Source of the DNA: Rhodococcus sp. HM1
GTDB taxonomy: Bacteria > Actinomycetota > Actinomycetes > Mycobacteriales > Mycobacteriaceae
Assembly (NCBI RefSeq): GCF_023218075.1
Contig: NZ_JALPTB010000023.1
Coordinates: 24,010-88,009 of the forward strand
DNA: 64,000 nucleotides
Direction: 5' to 3'
The notes under the pieces are model-generated. The model made no database searches. It had not been told where the DNA came from and saw only the letters and a program-made list of their open reading frames with translations. Made by a program: the position numbers and the translations under genes. Shown in pieces: positions 25,999-34,302 of this stretch (the first letter of the stretch is position 1; every line of letters begins with the position of its first letter).

Positions 25999-28866
25999 AT
26001 GCCCAAGCTGTCCACCCTGCTCGACGAAATCGATTCGGGCACCGTCCTGCTCCCCGAGTTCCAGCGTGGTTACGTGTGGAACCGCGATCAGGTGCGCGGG
26101 TTGATGCGCTCGCTCTACCGGAGTTATCCCGTAGGTGGCCTGCTGATGTGGGAGACCGCGACCAGTGACGTTGCTGTACGTGGCGAGATCGCCAGCGGCG
26201 GCGTCCGACAGCTTCTACTCGATGGTCAGCAGCGCGTTACGTCTCTGTATGGCGTGGTGCGTGGCACTCCTCCCCCCTTCTTCGAAGGCGATCCCTCAGC
26301 CTTCTCGGGGTTGTACTTCAACGTCGAATCGGAAATATTCGAGTTCTACCGTCCGATTTCCATGGCGGACGATCCGTGTTGGGTGAGCGTTACACAACTG
26401 TTCCGTGAAGGTCTGAAGCCGTTCTTCATGGCGTTTGCGGATCACCCCGACAAGGCGAACACCTACCTCGACCGGCTGAACACGTTGTCGCAGATTTTGC
26501 ACCGTGAATTCAATGTCGAGAAGATCACCGGCTCGGACAAGACCGTCGATGAGGTGGTCGACATATTCAATCGCGTGAATTCCGGTGGCACGAAACTGTC
26601 GAAGGGTGACCTTGCCCTCGCGTCGCTGTGTGCACAGTGGCCGCCCGCCCGTCAGGAGATGCGCGATCATCTTGCGGTGTGGAAAAAGGCCGGTTTCGAT
26701 TTCACCTTGGACTGGCTGCTTCGCAACGCGACTGCGGTAGCGAGGGGGCGCGCATTGTTCACGGCCCTGAGCAATGTGAAGGCCGACGAGTTCGAGCGTG
26801 CACTCACCTCCGCCGTCGCCCATATCGGCACCTTCCTCGATGCAGTATCCGGACGGCTCGGACTCGACCACGACAGAGTTCTGATGGGCCGCTACGCGAT
26901 CCCCGTTGTCTCGCGCCTGCTCGAACTCAACGGCGGCAAGTTTACGGATGCTGCACACCGCGACAAGGTCCTGTACTGGTACGTCCACTCGGCACTGTGG
27001 GGCCGTTTCAGTGGATCGACGGAAAGCTACCTTCAGCAAGACTACGACACGGTTCGCGACTCGGGAGTCGAGGGTTTGATCGCCACACTCGAACGCGTGC
27101 GCGGTGGACGTCTGGAGATCCTCCCGCACGACTTCGACGGCTCCACCCGAGGATCCCGCTTCTACCCCTTGCTCTACTTGCTCACCCGCGTGAAGGGGGC
27201 CCGGGACTTCGGCAGCGGTCTGGAATTGCGCGCGGAATTGCTCGGAAAGCTCACGAGCCTGCAGGTACACCACATCTTCCCGAAGGCACTGCTGCGCGAT
27301 CGTTACGACCGCAACCAGGTCAATGCGATCGCCAACTTCTGCTTCCTTACACAGGCAACGAACCTCGAAATCGGAAAGCGAGCGCCCGAGGAGTACTTCG
27401 CGGAAGTCGAAGCAAAGAATCCCGGCGTGCTTGCGTCGCAGTGGATTCCGACCGATCCGACACTCTGGACCATCGACCGCTATCCGGACTTCCTCGCCGC
27501 ACGCCGTGAGCTGCTCGCAGAGGCCGCACAGTCCTTCCTCGACGAACTGCGGTCCGGTTCGCAGAGCACCGAGGAGTCTCTGCAGCCGCTTGCGGTCACC
27601 GACGCAGAACCCGACGATCCCAGAACCCTGCAGATTCAGGCCATGATCGCAGAGCTTCATGACCTCGGGTTCGCCGAACCGGACGTGGACACCGAGATCA
27701 CCGATCCCACGAGCGGTCGCTTCCTGTCCATGGCAGAAGCGTTCTGGCCTGAGGGACTGCAGCACGGAGTCGGCGATCCTGTCATCCTCGAACTCGATCC
27801 CGACGAAGCTGATCTCCCACGACTTGAGGAACTCGGCTACAAGGTGTTCACGTCGGTCGACGCCCTGCTCGGCTTCGTCAACAACCTCAACGAAGCCGCT
27901 GCAGGAGTCGCTGAGTCGACCGAACGCGAGGAGTCGCCGGCGACGGCCAGCGACGACGCGACTGAGCTCGAGTCCGAGTTCGGGTCCCGTATCCGCGAAC
28001 TCTACGACCGGGCTCGGCGTGAGGCCGGCTACAACGCCACCCACTTCATCAGCATGGTCGCGAACATCGGTCCTCTGGCGACGGCGAAGAAGCTCCTCGC
28101 CTCACGCACAATCTCCGACGGGTTCTCCGAGCTGTGGGAACGAGGACGTATCGATCTCACTGTGGAAGCTCTCGTCGTCGAGCCCGCATTCGAATCGTTG
28201 TTCACCGACACAGAGCTCGACGTCGCACGTCATCGGCTCACCCAGTTCAGGTACTCACCCAAATCATCCGTCCCGACACCGCCTTCCACCCGCGCATCGA
28301 CGAGTGCGACGGCGGCCGACAGCGTAAGCACCGCGTCCACCTCGGAGAAGCCCGAGTGGAACGGACAGGACTGGTATGTCTGCCTGGGTGAGGTCAACGA
28401 TTCCCGCAACTGGGACGACGCTCGCAAGTACGGGTTCGTCTCGGCCGGGGGTGGACGCTGGTACTCGGACACGCTCAAGAATCTCCAGGTCGGCGACCGC
28501 GTCTTCGTCTACGTGCCCAAGGTCGGCTATGTGGGTGCCGGAACAGTTGCGGGATCCGCGGCTCCTGCAGATGAGACGACCCTCGAGGTCGATGGCCAGG
28601 AGGTGAGCTTCCGCAGCCTCGACTTGGTCGGCCCCTACACACACGAGATCAATGACCCGAACCCCGATGAGGACTACCAGGAGTGGATCGTGCCGGTTGT
28701 GTGGGAACGGACGGTCGATCGCGAGTCGGCACTCCGCGAAGCCGGCTTGTTCGCGAACCAGAACTCCGCCTGCAGGCTTCGCGATGAGCACACACTGAAC
28801 CGAGTCACCGAGTTCTTCGGTGTCGCGAACCGCGATCGATTTGCTCAGACAGCAGACAGCCAGTGA
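25999..28866 (+). CDS. GmrSD-type (DUF262 + HNH) protein with EVE/PUA-like C-terminus, type IV restriction candidate
   Basis: A 955-aa protein. The N-terminal DUF262 domain (about 1-260) has PEFQRGYVWNRDQVRGLM, LLLDGQQRVTSLYGV and FNRVNSGGTKLSKGDLAL. An HNH/DUF1524-like region has HHIFPK near 424 with IANFCFLTQATNLEIGKR. A helical region has GYNATHFISMVANIG near 680-760. The C-terminus (about 790-955) has YVCLGEVNDSRNWDDARKYG and LQVGDRVFVYVPKVGYVGAG, like EVE/PUA domains that read modified bases. DUF262/DUF1524 proteins include GmrSD, which cuts glucosylated hydroxymethylcytosine DNA. The frame runs upstream, but ATG 25999 after GAGAGGTACCG is preferred. The last 309 nt of the gene are duplicated at 32876-33184. 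Confidence 0.82.
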   Translation: MPKLSTLLDEIDSGTVLLPEFQRGYVWNRDQVRGLMRSLYRSYPVGGLLMWETATSDVAVRGEIASGGVRQLLLDGQQRVTSLYGVVRGTPPPFFEGDPSAFSGLYFNVESEIFEFYRPISMADDPCWVSVTQLFREGLKPFFMAFADHPDKANTYLDRLNTLSQILHREFNVEKITGSDKTVDEVVDIFNRVNSGGTKLSKGDLALASLCAQWPPARQEMRDHLAVWKKAGFDFTLDWLLRNATAVARGRALFTALSNVKADEFERALTSAVAHIGTFLDAVSGRLGLDHDRVLMGRYAIPVVSRLLELNGGKFTDAAHRDKVLYWYVHSALWGRFSGSTESYLQQDYDTVRDSGVEGLIATLERVRGGRLEILPHDFDGSTRGSRFYPLLYLLTRVKGARDFGSGLELRAELLGKLTSLQVHHIFPKALLRDRYDRNQVNAIANFCFLTQATNLEIGKRAPEEYFAEVEAKNPGVLASQWIPTDPTLWTIDRYPDFLAARRELLAEAAQSFLDELRSGSQSTEESLQPLAVTDAEPDDPRTLQIQAMIAELHDLGFAEPDVDTEITDPTSGRFLSMAEAFWPEGLQHGVGDPVILELDPDEADLPRLEELGYKVFTSVDALLGFVNNLNEAAAGVAESTEREESPATASDDATELESEFGSRIRELYDRARREAGYNATHFISMVANIGPLATAKKLLASRTISDGFSELWERGRIDLTVEALVVEPAFESLFTDTELDVARHRLTQFRYSPKSSVPTPPSTRASTSATAADSVSTASTSEKPEWNGQDWYVCLGEVNDSRNWDDARKYGFVSAGGGRWYSDTLKNLQVGDRVFVYVPKVGYVGAGTVAGSAAPADETTLEVDGQEVSFRSLDLVGPYTHEINDPNPDEDYQEWIVPVVWERTVDRESALREAGLFANQNSACRLRDEHTLNRVTEFFGVANRDRFAQTADSQ

Positions 28867-28965
28867 AATTGGGGGTGTGCGAGGACCCTGTCCTCGCACA
28901 CCCTTCCGCTGACCGAGTACCGCGCGAGTAGACGGCGTTCTGTCAGGGATGGCGTACCGTCATAC
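28558..28965. repeat. 408-bp direct repeat, copy 1 (target duplication of the IS1634-type element)
   Basis: Covers the last 309 nt of the gmrSD-like gene and 99 bp downstream. It is identical over its length to 32876-33283 (offset 4318). It directly abuts the left inverted repeat at 28966. Confidence 0.92.
28873..28903. terminator. Rho-independent-type hairpin after the gmrSD-like gene
   Basis: A perfect 13-bp stem (GGGTGTGCGAGGA / TCCTCGCACACCC) with loop CCCTG, starting 7 bases after the stop codon. No long T-tract follows, as is common in actinobacteria. The duplicated copy is at 33191-33221. Confidence 0.75.
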
Positions 28966-28995
28966 CTGAGTTGGCTCATCGCGTTAGTGCGTGAG

Positions 28996-29678
28996 TCACC
29001 GGCCTGAAATCCGATCCAAAATCTCGCGGATCTCGGGCTCGACCTGAGGTGGGAACGTATGCCGGGTGCCGTTGATCGCGATGGTCGCCGAACGCAACGG
29101 GCGCAGCTTCTTGACCACGTTGCCGATCGCCAACCCGGTACGTTCCTGAACCAAACGCGAGACGGCCAACGCCGCGAACACGATCGTCAGATGCGCTTCG
29201 ATCGAATCCTTCGTGCGGTGAAAGATCGGCCGGGCCCGCAGATCGGTTTTCGACATCCGGAACGACTGCTCCACATGCCACAGATCATGATACTTCGCGA
29301 TCACCTCACCCGGATCCATCAGCGTGACAGGAGCATTCGTCACATACCCTTTCAAGCCCGAGAGGGAGCGAGCGCGTTCGAGGGATGCGGTATCGAGGCT
29401 GCGGCCCTGCGCAGTGGTCTTGACGAACCGTGTCGACTTCGGCGGTGTACCGCCGTCGACGACGGCCCGGGCACGGGCTTCCTGCGCGTTCAACGTCTTC
29501 TCGTCCCGCGCCGCCCGTGCGGTCGAGTACTGCCACACCGCCCGCCACGCATTCGGATGATCGACCGGACTCCACACGGGTTCGGCGCGTTTGCGGACGT
29601 TGTTGACCTTTGAGCGGCCGTGCCTGGGGGTGATCGTGTCGACGATCTGACCATTGGTGAAAGCATTCCCGTGCCAAT
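28996..29678 (-). CDS. IS1634-type transposase, 3' exon
   Basis: The second exon of the transposase gene split by the group II intron, read on the - strand. It starts in the histidine codon (C|AT) and gives WHGNAFTNGQIVDTITP, KVNNVRKRAEPVW and the C-terminal catalytic-glutamate region KYHDLWHVEQSFRMSKTDL. The stop is at 28996-28998. Joined to 31824-32763 it yields 1623 nt, 540 aa, in frame throughout. The region aligns well with residues 300-521 of the transposase at 50179-51744. Without splicing only a truncated N-terminal protein would be made. Confidence 0.88.
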
Positions 29679-29811
29679 GTAGGGTCGGGAGCTGGCGCGG
29701 TGGCAGTTCCGGGACGTAGGCCGTGAAGCCACAGAAGCAGTTCGGTTTCCCGATCTGCTGTTCTTCTTCCCGACCCTATCCAGGATGCTCCGTTTCCAGC
29801 TCCCGCCCGTC

Positions 29812-29844
29812 GAACCGTGCGTGCGGTTCTCCCGCACACGGCTC
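29812..29844 (-). ncRNA. Group II intron domain V
   Basis: On the - strand it begins GAGCCGTGTGCGGG and ends CGCACGCACGGTTC with a GAGAAC-type loop, the typical domain V hairpin. The stop codon of the reverse transcriptase (29843-29845) overlaps its first bases. Confidence 0.88.
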
Positions 29845-31222
29845 ACCGAGGTCGTTCACCGCCAACATTCGGCTTCCTCCGCCAGTCCCGGAAGGGCCTG
29901 GGGGCATAGACAGTTCCCTCAAAGCGGATCAGACCGAGCTGGTCGTCGGAGGAACCGAACACCACCGCCCGACCGTACGCTCGACTACGTTTGTGGCGTT
30001 TGGCGACGAAGCCCGCCAACCGCATCAACGCGTAGCCCCTGATCTTGGCGAACCTCGCGGACGAGTTTCCGTAACAGAAGTATCCCGCCCACCCACGCAG
30101 GAACCGGTTCACCGATCCCACGATCGCGGTCACGCTCAGCAACGTCCGGGACCGGACCGTCAACCGACGGATTGACTCCCGGGCATGTGCCATCGCTTTG
30201 TCCGATGGCCATCGAGCGAGGAACCCGATTCCCTTCGCACCGGTGCGGCCCCGACTGTGCACCCATCGATGATGAAAACCCAGAAAATCCAGGCCTTCCC
30301 CACCCTCGGCCAGGTGCACGATCCTGGTCTTGCTCGCCTTCGGTGTCAGCCCCAACTCCGCCAACAGCCCCGTCGGATGCGCGAGCGCATCCTCGGCCTG
30401 TTGTCTGGTCCGGCACATGATCACCACGTCGTCGGCATAGCGGACCAGCACTCCATGCTCCCGAACGTCCCACACCCGATCTATCCGGTGCAGATACACA
30501 TTCGCCAGCATCGGAGAGAGCACCCCACCCTGCGGTGTTCCGGTCACCGCCCTGCGCACCACCCCGTCACTCATCACCCCGGCCCGCAACATCGCGCGCA
30601 GCAGCCTGAGTACGGACTGATCGCAGACGCGTTCCTCGATCGCCTGCATCAACCGATCATGCGGAATCGCCTCGAAACACTCGGCGATATCCGTCTCCAC
30701 CACCCACCGTCGCCCCCGCCACGCCTCGTCGACGAGGACCTGCAACGCGTCGTGCGCCGCCCTCTTGGGACGGAACCCGAACGAGCAGTCGCGCATGTCC
30801 GCCTCGAAGATCGGCTCGAGCACGATCTTGGTCGCGGCCTGCACGATGCGGTCACGAACCGCCGGGATCGACAACGGACGCTGCTCGGTCGTTCCGGGCT
30901 TCGGAATCAACACCCGACGCGCCGGCAACGGCCGATACCGTCCCTCCCGCAGTTCATCGGCCAGCTCATCGAGGAGTCGGGTCACCCCGTACTCCTTGAC
31001 CTGGTCCACGGTGATGCGATCAATACCGGATGCACCCTGATTGCGATACACCTGAAACCACGCGCGCATGAGGACATCACTGCGAATGATTTTGTCCCCC
31101 AACGCATGAAACCGTCTATCGGAGTCAGCCTTGGCTGTCCGGTAGAGCGTGTGCTGCAAGGCACGCACCGGATCCAACACAGCAGATCCACTCGCGGCGG
31201 GACTAGCCTCGACGGCACTCAC
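29843..31222 (-). CDS. ltrA: Group II intron reverse transcriptase/maturase
   Basis: A 459-aa intron-encoded protein. Reverse transcriptase motifs are SGIDRITVDQ, RYRPLPARRVLIPKPGTTEQ, RPLSIPAVRDRIVQ, SFGFRPKRAAHDAL, TPQGGVLSPMLANVYLHRID and the catalytic VRYADDVVIM. The maturase (GIIM) region follows with IVGSVNRFLRGWAGYFCYGN. There is no HNH endonuclease domain at the C-terminus, so retrohoming would have to use replication-fork primers. It sits in intron domain IV, and its stop overlaps the start of domain V. It assists splicing and mobility of its own intron. No frameshift is seen, so the intron may be active. Confidence 0.92.
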   Translation of the reverse strand: MSAVEASPAASGSAVLDPVRALQHTLYRTAKADSDRRFHALGDKIIRSDVLMRAWFQVYRNQGASGIDRITVDQVKEYGVTRLLDELADELREGRYRPLPARRVLIPKPGTTEQRPLSIPAVRDRIVQAATKIVLEPIFEADMRDCSFGFRPKRAAHDALQVLVDEAWRGRRWVVETDIAECFEAIPHDRLMQAIEERVCDQSVLRLLRAMLRAGVMSDGVVRRAVTGTPQGGVLSPMLANVYLHRIDRVWDVREHGVLVRYADDVVIMCRTRQQAEDALAHPTGLLAELGLTPKASKTRIVHLAEGGEGLDFLGFHHRWVHSRGRTGAKGIGFLARWPSDKAMAHARESIRRLTVRSRTLLSVTAIVGSVNRFLRGWAGYFCYGNSSARFAKIRGYALMRLAGFVAKRHKRSRAYGRAVVFGSSDDQLGLIRFEGTVYAPRPFRDWRRKPNVGGERPR

Positions 31223-31823
31223 CGGGCACCTCCTTCACATCAGCACGCATCGACACACGTAGCGGTCCTTCCCTCACCCCAGGTTGTGTTGTCCTGCGGG
31301 CTCGATCGGTACTATGACCGCCTCCGACTCCCTTCCGGCCGACAACTCATTTCCCAGGTTCACTGGTTATAGAGCGCCATCGCTTCCGACGACCACACCG
31401 CACGACGGCATCTCGCAGATCGTCGAGCCGGGGAGGGCCTCTCCAGTTCCCGCCGCCACTGTCGATACGTTCCACGCCCCATACGCCGGAGAGTTCCTCG
31501 GCACCTGCATCTCCAGGTCTTCGGTGCCTTCCATGGCCTTCACCGTGATTTCGGCGGCTCGGCTCTCTCTTCACCCCCACCCTTATGGGCGGGGACCTCT
31601 AACGACGCCGCAGGCTTCGCGTCATGCTGCGGACCGCATCTTCGCTCCCCCTTGCAGGGCTTTTGACGCTGGGCTTCGACCCCACCCGTTTCCCGGTGAA
31701 GCCGCCAGCCTGCTACCGGGCCACCTGGCAGCTACCCGGACCGGACTTCCACCGGCAAGCGACGACGAGCTTACGAACAACAAATCACCTACTCAAGGCA
31801 ACCTCCTGTTCTGCTGGACGCAC

Positions 31824-32763
31824 GAAAGTGGGAGGCGAGATCTCCGGGTGCTTTGGTGACACGGGAGCCGACGATGAACTTCAGGCCCGCATCATCGAGG
31901 TCGGTCAGATTCGACGCAGACAGCATCCCGGCGTCGGCAGCAACGACCATCTCCACACCGGTGATGTCGTGGCGTTCCTGGAACTGGCGCACGATCGGCA
32001 CGATGGTGTGGGTTTCGGCGTGGTTGCCTTCGAAACATCCGATTTCCAGCGGGAATCCGGTGCGGTCCACCAGGAGCCCGACGACGATCTGCGGGTCCAC
32101 GCGTCGTTCCTTGCTGTAGCCGACTTTCCGTAGTGCGTCTTCTTTTTCGGCTTCGAAGTACAAGGTGGTGACGTCGTAGAGCAGCAAGCTCAGGCCGCCG
32201 GTCTCGGCGGCATGGACGAAGCACCGCTCGGCGATGACGGCTCGGTAGTTCTTGTCGAGGACCGAGCGCAGGTGGCGTTTGATGGTGGCGTAACTCGCTG
32301 GGGTGGCGCCGAGGTCACGCAGGACTCGGCCGGCATCGAGTTTCGAGCCGGGTTCGACGATGCGGGCGATCACCAGGTCCCGGAATACCTCATCGTCGAT
32401 CCGATCGAATCCGAGCTGGTCGTAGGTGGCGTGCAGGGCTTCCCGGAGCAGCACCGATGCGGTGGTTTCGGTCCGGCCCGGCGCATCGAGCACCGGTTGT
32501 TGTTCCTCGATGGGCGCCGGCAGCAGCGTTCCTTGCCCGGTGGGGAGAGTACTTTCGACGGGCAGTTGTGGGGTGATGCCCAGGTCGAGGGACTGTTGGT
32601 CGGGTTCGAGCCAGGCTCGGGCGCGTTCGAGGAGCATGCCGAGTTCGATGTCGGTGTGGGCGGATCCGATGTGTTTGACGATTTCCTGCCGGCCACCGCG
32701 GTAGCGGGCGACCTGCACGGCGGTGGCTCCGGATTTGGTGCGGACTCGCCTGATGAACGCCAC
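31824..32763 (-). CDS. IS1634-type transposase, 5' exon
   Basis: The first exon, from ATG 32763 to the intron at 31823. It has the N-terminal AFIRRVRTKSGATAVQVARY segment shared with the second copy. The DDE core holds SLLLYDVTTLYFEAEKED (first aspartate) and EMVVAADAGMLSASNLTDL (second aspartate). The frame read into the intron adds only FRASSRTGGCLE before a stop. The remaining residues come from 28996-29678 after splicing. It differs from the copy at 50179-51744 by a number of substitutions, so the two elements are related but not recent copies. Confidence 0.88.
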
Positions 32764-32875
32764 TCGATGAGCGTAGACGGGCTCGGTTAGTGCGTGAAAT
32801 CAGCCGTTCACGGGAGAGAATGTCCTGGTCACAGCGTTGAGGTCAGAATTTTTGACCAGGAGTGAGCCAACTCAG

Positions 32876-33184
32876 GCGGCTCCTGCAGATGAGACGACCC
32901 TCGAGGTCGATGGCCAGGAGGTGAGCTTCCGCAGCCTCGACTTGGTCGGCCCCTACACACACGAGATCAATGACCCGAACCCCGATGAGGACTACCAGGA
33001 GTGGATCGTGCCGGTTGTGTGGGAACGGACGGTCGATCGCGAGTCGGCACTCCGCGAAGCCGGCTTGTTCGCGAACCAGAACTCCGCCTGCAGGCTTCGC
33101 GATGAGCACACACTGAACCGAGTCACCGAGTTCTTCGGTGTCGCGAACCGCGATCGATTTGCTCAGACAGCAGACAGCCAGTGA
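32876..33184 (+). pseudogene. Duplicated 3' fragment of the gmrSD-like gene
   Basis: The last 102 codons and stop of the gene at 25999-28866, identical and in the same orientation. It is part of the 408-bp duplication beside the IS right end. It lacks a start and the functional domains. Confidence 0.9.
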
Positions 33185-33190
33185 AATTGG

Positions 33191-33221
33191 GGGTGTGCGA
33201 GGACCCTGTCCTCGCACACCC
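33191..33221. terminator. Duplicated terminator hairpin
   Basis: A second copy of the 13-bp stem with loop CCCTG. It now lies between the gmrSD fragment (+) and the HNH gene (-), so it can stop transcription from either side. Confidence 0.7.
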
Positions 33222-33291
33222 TTCCGCTGACCGAGTACCGCGCGAGTAGACGGCGTTCTGTCAGGGATGGCGTACCGTCATACTTCACTCC

Positions 33292-34221
33292 TCACCCAGC
33301 GTTCAGAAAGCTTTCATAGCTGAGCGCCAAGAGCTCCCGGTCGGGTCGCTCACTACGAGCCGGCGGAACCACCATCAACTTCTGTCCGTGCCGCTCCTTG
33401 AGACCGTGCTCGAGCATCGGACCGTCGATTTCGTCCAAGAGATCCTTCCGGATTTCTACGACCAAGTCCGGCGTGATCCCCAAGATCTTCACGTCGTAAG
33501 CAGCATGGTGGATCTTGCACAGAGCGAGCCCATTGGTCACTGCCGCGATACCCGCGTCGTGCGAATCGGGAACAATATGCGCGGCGTCCAGCAGTTCGCC
33601 GTGACCAAGAGCGCAGACTGCACACCGTGTCTCGTATGCACGCATCACCGTCGCACGAAATACTGGCTGATGAAGCCGACGCTTCGTCTCGGTCTTGACG
33701 TAACGCCGAAGCTGTTCCTCCGCTTGCGAATCGGGGCCAGAATGAAGATCGCGCGCGACTTCAGTGGCTATGACGAACTGGTGCTCCGCAGGTTCCTCCG
33801 CGAGGATGTACACCGGGTAGATGGGCTGAAACAAGCTCGGACCCACACCGTAGAACCAGATCAGCGGAACACCCTCATGCATGGCTGCACGCAGGCCACG
33901 GTTGTCCATGTTATTCGGGTCGGTCGTCGACCACTTGTAACGAAGGAGCCCATCCGAGCCTACTTGGTCCTCATACGGACGCTTCGCACCCGGCGCACGG
34001 TACGTAGTGCTGATGGACAAGGCAGAAGCAAGCTCTCTTGGCTTGCGAATCCCCCGCGTCGGGTCCATCAACCGGAACATCTTTCCGTCGATCGTAAAAT
34101 CGAGGAGGTCCTGGCGACTGATTGGCTCAAGTCCGTCGTTGGTGCGTACGGTCAACCACGCCATCGCCTCACTACGAAGGCGAGCATCGAAATCGTCACC
34201 GCTCCACGAACCGTCACTCAC
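33292..34221 (-). CDS. HNH restriction endonuclease, COG3440-type
   Basis: A 309-aa protein. The N-terminal 160 residues (GIRKPRELASALSISTTYR, GLLRYKWSTTDPNNMDNRGL, VPLIWFYGVGPSLFQPIYPVY) match the DNA-reading part of predicted restriction endonucleases of the COG3440 type. The C-terminal HNH domain is CAVCALGHGELLDAAHIVPD followed by NGLALCKIHHAAYD. This suggests a nuclease that may recognise modified or foreign DNA. It starts 82 bp after the stop of the RAMA-like gene on the same strand and could be the last gene of that defence operon. Confidence 0.78.
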   Translation of the reverse strand: MSDGSWSGDDFDARLRSEAMAWLTVRTNDGLEPISRQDLLDFTIDGKMFRLMDPTRGIRKPRELASALSISTTYRAPGAKRPYEDQVGSDGLLRYKWSTTDPNNMDNRGLRAAMHEGVPLIWFYGVGPSLFQPIYPVYILAEEPAEHQFVIATEVARDLHSGPDSQAEEQLRRYVKTETKRRLHQPVFRATVMRAYETRCAVCALGHGELLDAAHIVPDSHDAGIAAVTNGLALCKIHHAAYDVKILGITPDLVVEIRKDLLDEIDGPMLEHGLKERHGQKLMVVPPARSERPDRELLALSYESFLNAG

Positions 34222-34302
34222 AGATCCTCCTGGCTACCGCATGAAACCCACGCACCGATGCCGTCCTGCTGGGGGGCCGAACGGTCTTTATTGAACCATC
34301 AC

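Larger units (their letters stand above)
29679..31823 (-). ncRNA. Group II intron with encoded reverse transcriptase
   Basis: The 5' end (- strand, base 31823) starts GTGCG, the group II consensus. The 3' end (29679) finishes CTAC. Domain V lies at 29812-29844 and domain VI at 29682-29808. The domain VI arms GGGCGGGAGCTGG and CCAGCTCCCGACCC pair with a single unpaired A, 7 nt from the 3' splice site, matching the branch-point adenosine. Excision restores CAC TTT CAT TGG (HFHW), identical to the uninterrupted transposase at 50179-51744 at these residues. Domain VI has about 100 nt in its distal loop, much longer than usual. Confidence 0.9.
28966..32875. mobile_element. IS1634-type insertion sequence carrying a group II intron
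   Basis: Perfect 13-bp terminal inverted repeats CTGAGTTGGCTCA (28966-28978) and TGAGCCAACTCAG (32863-32875) enclose 3910 bp. Removing the 2145-bp intron leaves 1765 bp, normal for the family. The transposase resembles that of the second element at 50151-51854. The element is flanked by a 408-bp direct duplication; IS1634 and IS1549 are known for very long, variable target duplications. Confidence 0.88.
32876..33283. repeat. 408-bp direct repeat, copy 2
   Basis: The second copy of 28558-28965, immediately after the right inverted repeat of the IS1634-type element. It includes a second copy of the terminator hairpin (33191-33221). Confidence 0.92.

Noticed and set aside
26296..28044. 582-aa open frame on the - strand opposite the GmrSD-like gene
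   Set aside because: Antisense shadow with no domain; the + strand protein carries DUF262 and HNH motifs.
28873..28903. 13-bp inverted repeat as a recombination site of the IS
   Set aside because: It lies just after the stop codon, 60 bp from the IS end, and is part of the 408-bp duplication; a terminator explains it better.
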